Part shown: one piece after another, positions 59,221-64,000 of the stretch | Layout of the letters: each line of letters starts with the position of its first letter | How positions within the stretch are numbered: position 1 is the first letter of the stretch | Assembly: GCA_013398175.1 (NCBI GenBank) | Contig: VZRZ01001922.1 | Coordinates: 935,242 to 999,241, forward strand | Origin: Climacteris rufus | Taxonomy: Eukaryota > Chordata > Aves > Passeriformes > Climacteridae | DNA: 64,000 bases | Reading direction: 5' to 3' | Notes under the pieces: model-generated | What the model saw: only the letters and a program-made list of their open reading frames with translations | Database searches by the model: none | What the model was told of the DNA's origin: nothing | Translations under genes and position numbers: made by a program

Positions 59221-61205
59221 GGAATTAATTTAAATTCTGCATCTTCCTGCAGCATCCAACATCTATTATTAACTCTCCCCACCGGGCATGGAGAGGAGGA
59301 CAAAGGATCTACAGACTGGTCTGTGGCCATCTGAGTTATCTGCAGAAATAAAAACCGTGCTGGGCTGATCGCTGCTCTACCCCTTGGTTTTCACACTGGG
59401 AGAGGCACCCAGGCAGTATCCCTGAGCCAGGGAAGCACGAGGGTCCTGCAGCAGGTCCAAACAGACTGTGCTGGAGCCTGAGCAGCACTTACAACATCTG
59501 TGGTGAGAGGAGAAAGACACTTGTCATCCCAGTAAATTCAATTTAATTAGTGATGCCTGAAGATATTTAGTCAAGACAGGAGCTGTACTAAAACTTTGTG
59601 CAATTACAGAGCGCAGCATCAACCTTTGTGAAAGCTGGGGGGAAAACCAGTTAATTTATGTGTCAGCTGGTGCCTCTCTCAGGGTGAAGTGAACCCCAGC
59701 AGGCACCCCTGAGCGTCCTTGTCAAGCTGTAAATTTGCTGCAGGCCCAGCTCTACCATGTTCCAGAAAGCAGACTCCTGGCGGCCCCAAAACCACCGCTA
59801 AGGACCACATTTTCTTCTGTCACCCCTCTCAAGTGTGATTCCTGCCTACAAGTACATTCCCATCACTGGGTTCACCAGAACATTTCACATCGGGATTTCC
59901 TCTTTGCATGTACCAATCTTTGTGTGCTCTCTTCCAAAATGCAGCATGGCCTTTCCCCTGGGAGACTCTGTAGCAAGGTTGGTGGCTGGAGAAACCAGCT
60001 GGGAGCTAGTCCCAGTCAAAACACAAGCTTAGCACATCGAGACCAAACACTTCTGAAAGCTTGGGCATTCAAGGAGAAATCAGAGTGAGTTTTGCTCTGG
60101 GCAGAGAGCTGCATCAATATCCCTGCATGATCCATCCCTCCCTCTGTATCTTCTCTTGAAGCAGCCCTGTCTGGCACCCAAATTGCCCATGGACATCTCA
60201 TACCAACCTGACCAATGGCTGGTGGTCCTCCTGCTTTGAAGACATCCTCCCTCAGGGACCGTGCTACAGAGATTAAAAATGAATTAAGAAAAAGGATTAT
60301 TTAAATTGTGTTTCCAAAGAGGAAAATGAAATTGCACAGGCCATAATCCAGGTTGCTACTTTTCCATCTCAATAACCCCCTTTAAAGAACAATTATTTTT
60401 GTTTGTCTGTATAAAATCCAACAGGGTTGGGATAAACTCAGTCCTTGCAGCCACCTGCACCCAGGTTGCAGTGGAAAGGCACAAGCTCACCATTCCTTTG
60501 TGCTCCTGACAGCCCTTCTCCCCACCCTGCAGGGAGAAGACCCCCTGTATTTTGCAGCCACAGGAAGCTGGGACCAGCCGTGGGCACACCAGGCATCTGG
60601 ATCTCCCCCTGCCTTTGGCGCCTGTCAGATGCATTTGATGATTAGTGGTTACTTAATGAGGATATGTGGAGCTGCTGGGACTGCAGGCAAATGATAAAGG
60701 CAGGGCTTTTGTGTCCCAGGTTTTAAAAACAAAAAGCAATTTCGGCAGCCACTGCAGGAGAGGGATGTGCCTTGTGAGCCTGTCCAGGAGATGTGGGGCT
60801 GGGGGAGGAGGAGCTGCTGTGGCAGCTGAGTTATCTGCAGAGAGGACTGATGGGGGCAGAAAAATGTACATGAACATCTCTGCCAGGACCAACTCTTCCA
60901 AATAAATTACCTTGCTCAGGAAATACACAGACCAGCCCCACAGCTATATTTGAATCAGTCCTTTTCCTTGTTTGCTGTGGGACAGAGCTTGATGCCAGAG
61001 AGGACAGGGATGCTGGCCAGTGCATCCATGTGGTGGTGCTGGGTTGGGTCTCTGAGCTTCAGCCATGACAGTGCTGGGAGCAGAGAGGAGATGGCACTCA
61101 AGTGCTTGGCCAGTGAGAGCCCAGGACTGATTCAGTGCCACCAGAGGCATGGGTGCACTTTGCAGTGACACATAGACCCCAAAGACAAGAAGCAGTAAGA
61201 GTGTG
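59221..61205. other. Intergenic, no gene recognised
   Basis: Unique sequence up to the LTR. Nothing else supported. Confidence 0.6.
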
Positions 61206-61497
61206 TGCAAGAGTCGGCCTGAAAATTCCTTATCTGCCTCACGATCATCGACAGAGACTGAAACCCTAAAAGAGGACTTTTGCACTAAAGGAGTCCTGGC
61301 CTGGCTAAGGTGGGACGTTTGTTGCCTGCAAGGTGCGCCCGCTGGAACAGGTTCTGCCTGGGCAGAGAGGACTGCACTGAAGCGAGAAGAATGATCAGTC
61401 CTGAACACTCCCTCCTGAACACAGCCAAGGGGCCTCACCAACAATAGTGGCAGATTTCCTCACCTCTTGGCCAGTTGCCCCCCGCTCACGAAAAGAC

Positions 61498-61506
61498 TAT
61501 AAAAGA
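61498..61506 (+). promoter_or_regulatory. LTR TATA box
   Basis: CTATAAAAG inside the solo LTR, about 185 bp before its AATAAA. It is the expected core promoter at the U3/R border. Whether it is active is unknown. Confidence 0.65.
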
Positions 61507-61690
61507 CCTTTCTGAATTAACCCTATGGAGATCTCCCCACGGACGACAGCGAGCCTATTGGCAGGACCACGAGGGCTTCGTCTCATCCGTTGGTAGCTAT
61601 TCCCCTCTCCCCCTCTCTCTCTTCCTTTACTTTGTTTCTTTATTTCTCTTTCTCTCCCCCCTCTATCGCATAATTGTGTTGTTGGCACTC

Positions 61691-61696
61691 AATAAA
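61691..61696 (+). promoter_or_regulatory. LTR polyA signal
   Basis: AATAAA in CTCAATAAAGGTGC, a typical retroviral R-region polyadenylation hexamer, about 100 bp before the LTR 3' end. Confidence 0.65.
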
Positions 61697-61799
61697 GGTG
61701 CACTATTTGATTAAAGTTGATATCCCCTTTGTGCCTTTTGCATTTTGAGATCGTTAAACGAACCATCATGACCCCCGCTTGTGTTAGCGGATCGTGACA

Positions 61800-64000
61800 G
61801 TGTGATGGGAGAACATCTTTCCGAGATTTATGTTAAACACCAAGGTTTACACTGAAGGTAGGACTGAGACTATGCATGACTACAACACAGGCAAATGCCT
61901 ACCCAGTGCCCTGGACATGGATGTGACCACTGGTGTTCACCTCCTGGTCCTTCTGCAGGGCTCTGTCCTTCCTATCAGGGCTGCCAGCATCTCCAGGATC
62001 CCAGCTTGTGCCAGGGACTGCATAACTCCACATGGAGCACTAACAGGGTGCCTGCACCTGCCTACATTCCTCTGTCCTGGGCAGTCCCTGAACTGCTGGG
62101 CTCCCCCTTTCTCTCTGACCTCTTCTGTACTGCACCCAGGACACTGCTGCTCCTCACAGCTCAGCAGGATCCTCCTTTCAAGGCTTGGTTTATACCAGCA
62201 GGAAGCCACACCGCTTCTGTAGGTAACCTCTACCCTGACCTTCATGGGAGAGAGCGGTTCTTCAGAAACACAGACAAATAGCAACGAGAAAGCACTTTCT
62301 GACCAAGCTTTTCCAAACCATAACAAAGCATGGAAGCTCCAGGTGGATCAGAGTGAGCCCCTGGGAGTGCAGCACTTGAATCAGTACCAGTGCTCTGTGA
62401 ACCCCACTGAGAGAGACATCAGCCCTGGCTGCAATGGGTCGCTAACTCAGCAGCTCTGTGCAAGTTACCCCTCTGTAGTTTTATTGTCTGCCAAGTCATG
62501 GGCAGGGCTTAGAGCCACATGAGCCCACCCATGGTGGCCTTGCATGGGGCAGGCTGCTGAATGGTGTGAAGCCAGGGACCAAAACATTACTGGGGATGCA
62601 GCAGGAATGCACAGCCATTGGGACCATGGCCAGTCTCAGGGGACAGGCTGCATGGCCAGGTTCTGCTTTCTGCCCTGGGCAGAATTTGGACCAGGGCACA
62701 GTATTTAAGATGTTAAAAAGGTAAATAACAGTGTGGACACTGCACAAACACAGCATGGGGTTAGGACCACTGTTTGCCTACGCTGCTCTGAGTAAACCAG
62801 TACACTGAGCTGAGCTCTCTGGCACCGCAGGCAAACAAATTCACTTATAATAGCAGAAAGCAAAAAAACCAAAGATTATCTGTTATTTCTTTCCACCTGC
62901 TCCAGTTTCCTAAAAATAGCTCTCATTAACCATCTCTATCCGTGCAAAGTGGCAGCACACCCCTGCAGCTGCTGGCTCACCTCGATGTCTCCGGTCTGAT
63001 GTGGGGCAACTGTGGGCCACTGCTCATGTGCTGGAGCTTCCCCACAGTGATGGCAGCTGGGGGAGTGTGGGGTGGCACAGCTGCCCCTGAAGGCTGGGCA
63101 CTGAGCATGGCAGAGCCTGCCCCGAGTTTCCCCAGCGCTGAGGAGCAGGCACAAAGCACATGTCCCACTAGCACCAGTAGCTGGGCTCAGCACAGGGAAC
63201 ACAAACCAGCCTCCATGTCTGGGACCAGCCGAGGACTACCCTGACCCTGAATGAAACCAAGCATTTTTAGTGGTTCTATGTCCTAAAATGGAGGCTAGAT
63301 CCCACGAGTGTTGAGGTTTCATCCCTCAGGCTCAGAGGGAGAATGATGCAAAAAGGAGGTCGACTTTACAGTACAGTGGTTATGGCATGGATCAGGGGTC
63401 TTTCTCCTCCTTTAAGCACAGTTCAACACCCAACACTGCAGCCAAAGTTTGGAAGGAGTTTAGCACAGTTTAGCACAGATCTTGCCTTTCTGAGGCAATA
63501 AGCATCTGAGCACAGCACCACCACCCCAGCCGGAGCGGGAAAGGCACATTGGGGCCTCCTGACCTTGGCTCCCGGAGCCACACGATGATGTCCTTCTGCA
63601 GCCGAGTCATATTTTTAGGTCCTCTCCCTGCTGATTCATTAGTGGAGCTAATGTTCTCCAAACTGCTGGGCTTCTGACCCTCGAGGTGTGTACGCCATGC
63701 ACTCCTGATAAATATAGACCACTTCAATTACATAACCTGTTTAATAAGCAGCACCCGCCCTCCCTGCGGGCAGGCGGGAACTGAAATGTCTCTGCCAAGG
63801 GTGTGAATGGATGCCTCGCTCTCCATTCTATTTCCATTGTCTTCTGCTTTCAATGACTTCCTGCTGTATCAGAGTGACTCAGGGAGGGTCGATGGGCCTG
63901 GAAGTACTCCAGGTTCAGGGCGACCTCTCGCTCTGCCCACCACTGCCGGTGTGCGGGGTAAGACCCCCCTTTCTGATCCTCCCCTCTGCTCAGGGAGACG
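61800..64000. other. Intergenic to window end, CpG-richer at right edge
   Basis: No gene recognised in 61800-63450. The last 500 bp is CpG-richer and has a GC-rich hairpin at 63754-63778, an E2F-like GGCGGGAA (63773-63780) and an exon-like segment at 63873-63957. An 11-bp tandem repeat (TTTAGCACAG type) lies near 63459-63479. Confidence 0.5.
63754..63778. repeat. GC-rich hairpin
   Basis: CCCGCCCTCCC and GGGCAGGCGGG pair around a TGC loop with 9 of 11 matches. The right arm runs into GGCGGGAA, an E2F-type site. Confidence 0.6.

Larger units (their letters stand above)
61206..61799 (+). mobile_element. Solo endogenous retroviral LTR
   Basis: LTR landmarks in order on the plus strand: TATA box CTATAAAAG (61498-61506), a CT-rich stretch, polyA signal AATAAA (61691-61696), then a U5-like end finishing GATCGTGACA at 61799. 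The sequence is flanked by GTGTG at 61201-61205 and again at 61800-61804, consistent with a 5-bp target-site duplication and TG...CA ends. No gag, pol or env frame is nearby, so it is a solo LTR. The 3' edge is firmer than the 5' edge; an alternative start is TGCCTCACGATC at 61235, which pairs better with the 3' terminal bases. Confidence 0.8.

Noticed and set aside
31457..64000. LCLAT1 or GALNT14 coding exons
   Set aside because: These are neighbours of CAPN13 in human, so I looked for their known motifs on both strands and found none.

Overview
The window looks like a bird chromosome segment. The recognisable interspersed repeats are CR1 retroposon fragments and one solo retroviral LTR. There is no L1, Alu or other mammalian SINE, introns are compact, and the one clear gene is a vertebrate calpain. 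I cannot name the species; a songbird or other neognath is an inference.

The left half (235-31456, plus strand) carries the 3' part of a calpain gene in 18 recognisable coding exons. The best match from family knowledge is CAPN13, because of the HAYTVTGA and WNPWG-type catalytic-core sequence, the exon order and phases, and a short C-terminus ending LVMYT. The catalytic triad is complete: Cys in GDCW (240-242), His in GHAY (7090-7092) and Asn in NPWG (8901-8903). Domains run in order: protease core (exons from 235 to 10370), calpain C2-like beta-sandwich (11802-16781), linker (18370-20065), then penta-EF-hand domain (21127-31456). The N-terminal exons lie upstream of the window. One small exon expected between 13591 and 16621 was not found. 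Two EF-hand loops look canonical, unlike the human protein as I recall it.

Introns hold one CR1 copy ending about 38 bp before a splice acceptor (11183-11763), a five-copy 39-bp minisatellite (27535-27729) just before an unusually GC- and CpG-rich exon (27922-28038), and T-rich tracts.

The right half (31457-64000) has no gene I can recognise. It contains five more CR1 fragments, a solo LTR with a TATA box and polyA signal (61206-61799, plus strand), long homopolymers, and several candidate regulatory stretches. These are a near-perfect RFX X-box at 34319-34332, a CpG-enriched cluster with GC-box, E-box and CRE-like motifs at 54121-54376, and an AT-rich block at 58926-59220 that looks like a conserved non-coding element. 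In human the 3' end of CAPN13 faces LCLAT1; I see no LCLAT1 coding exon here. I found no prokaryotic-type system, CRISPR array, tRNA or rRNA, and no clearly new multi-gene system.
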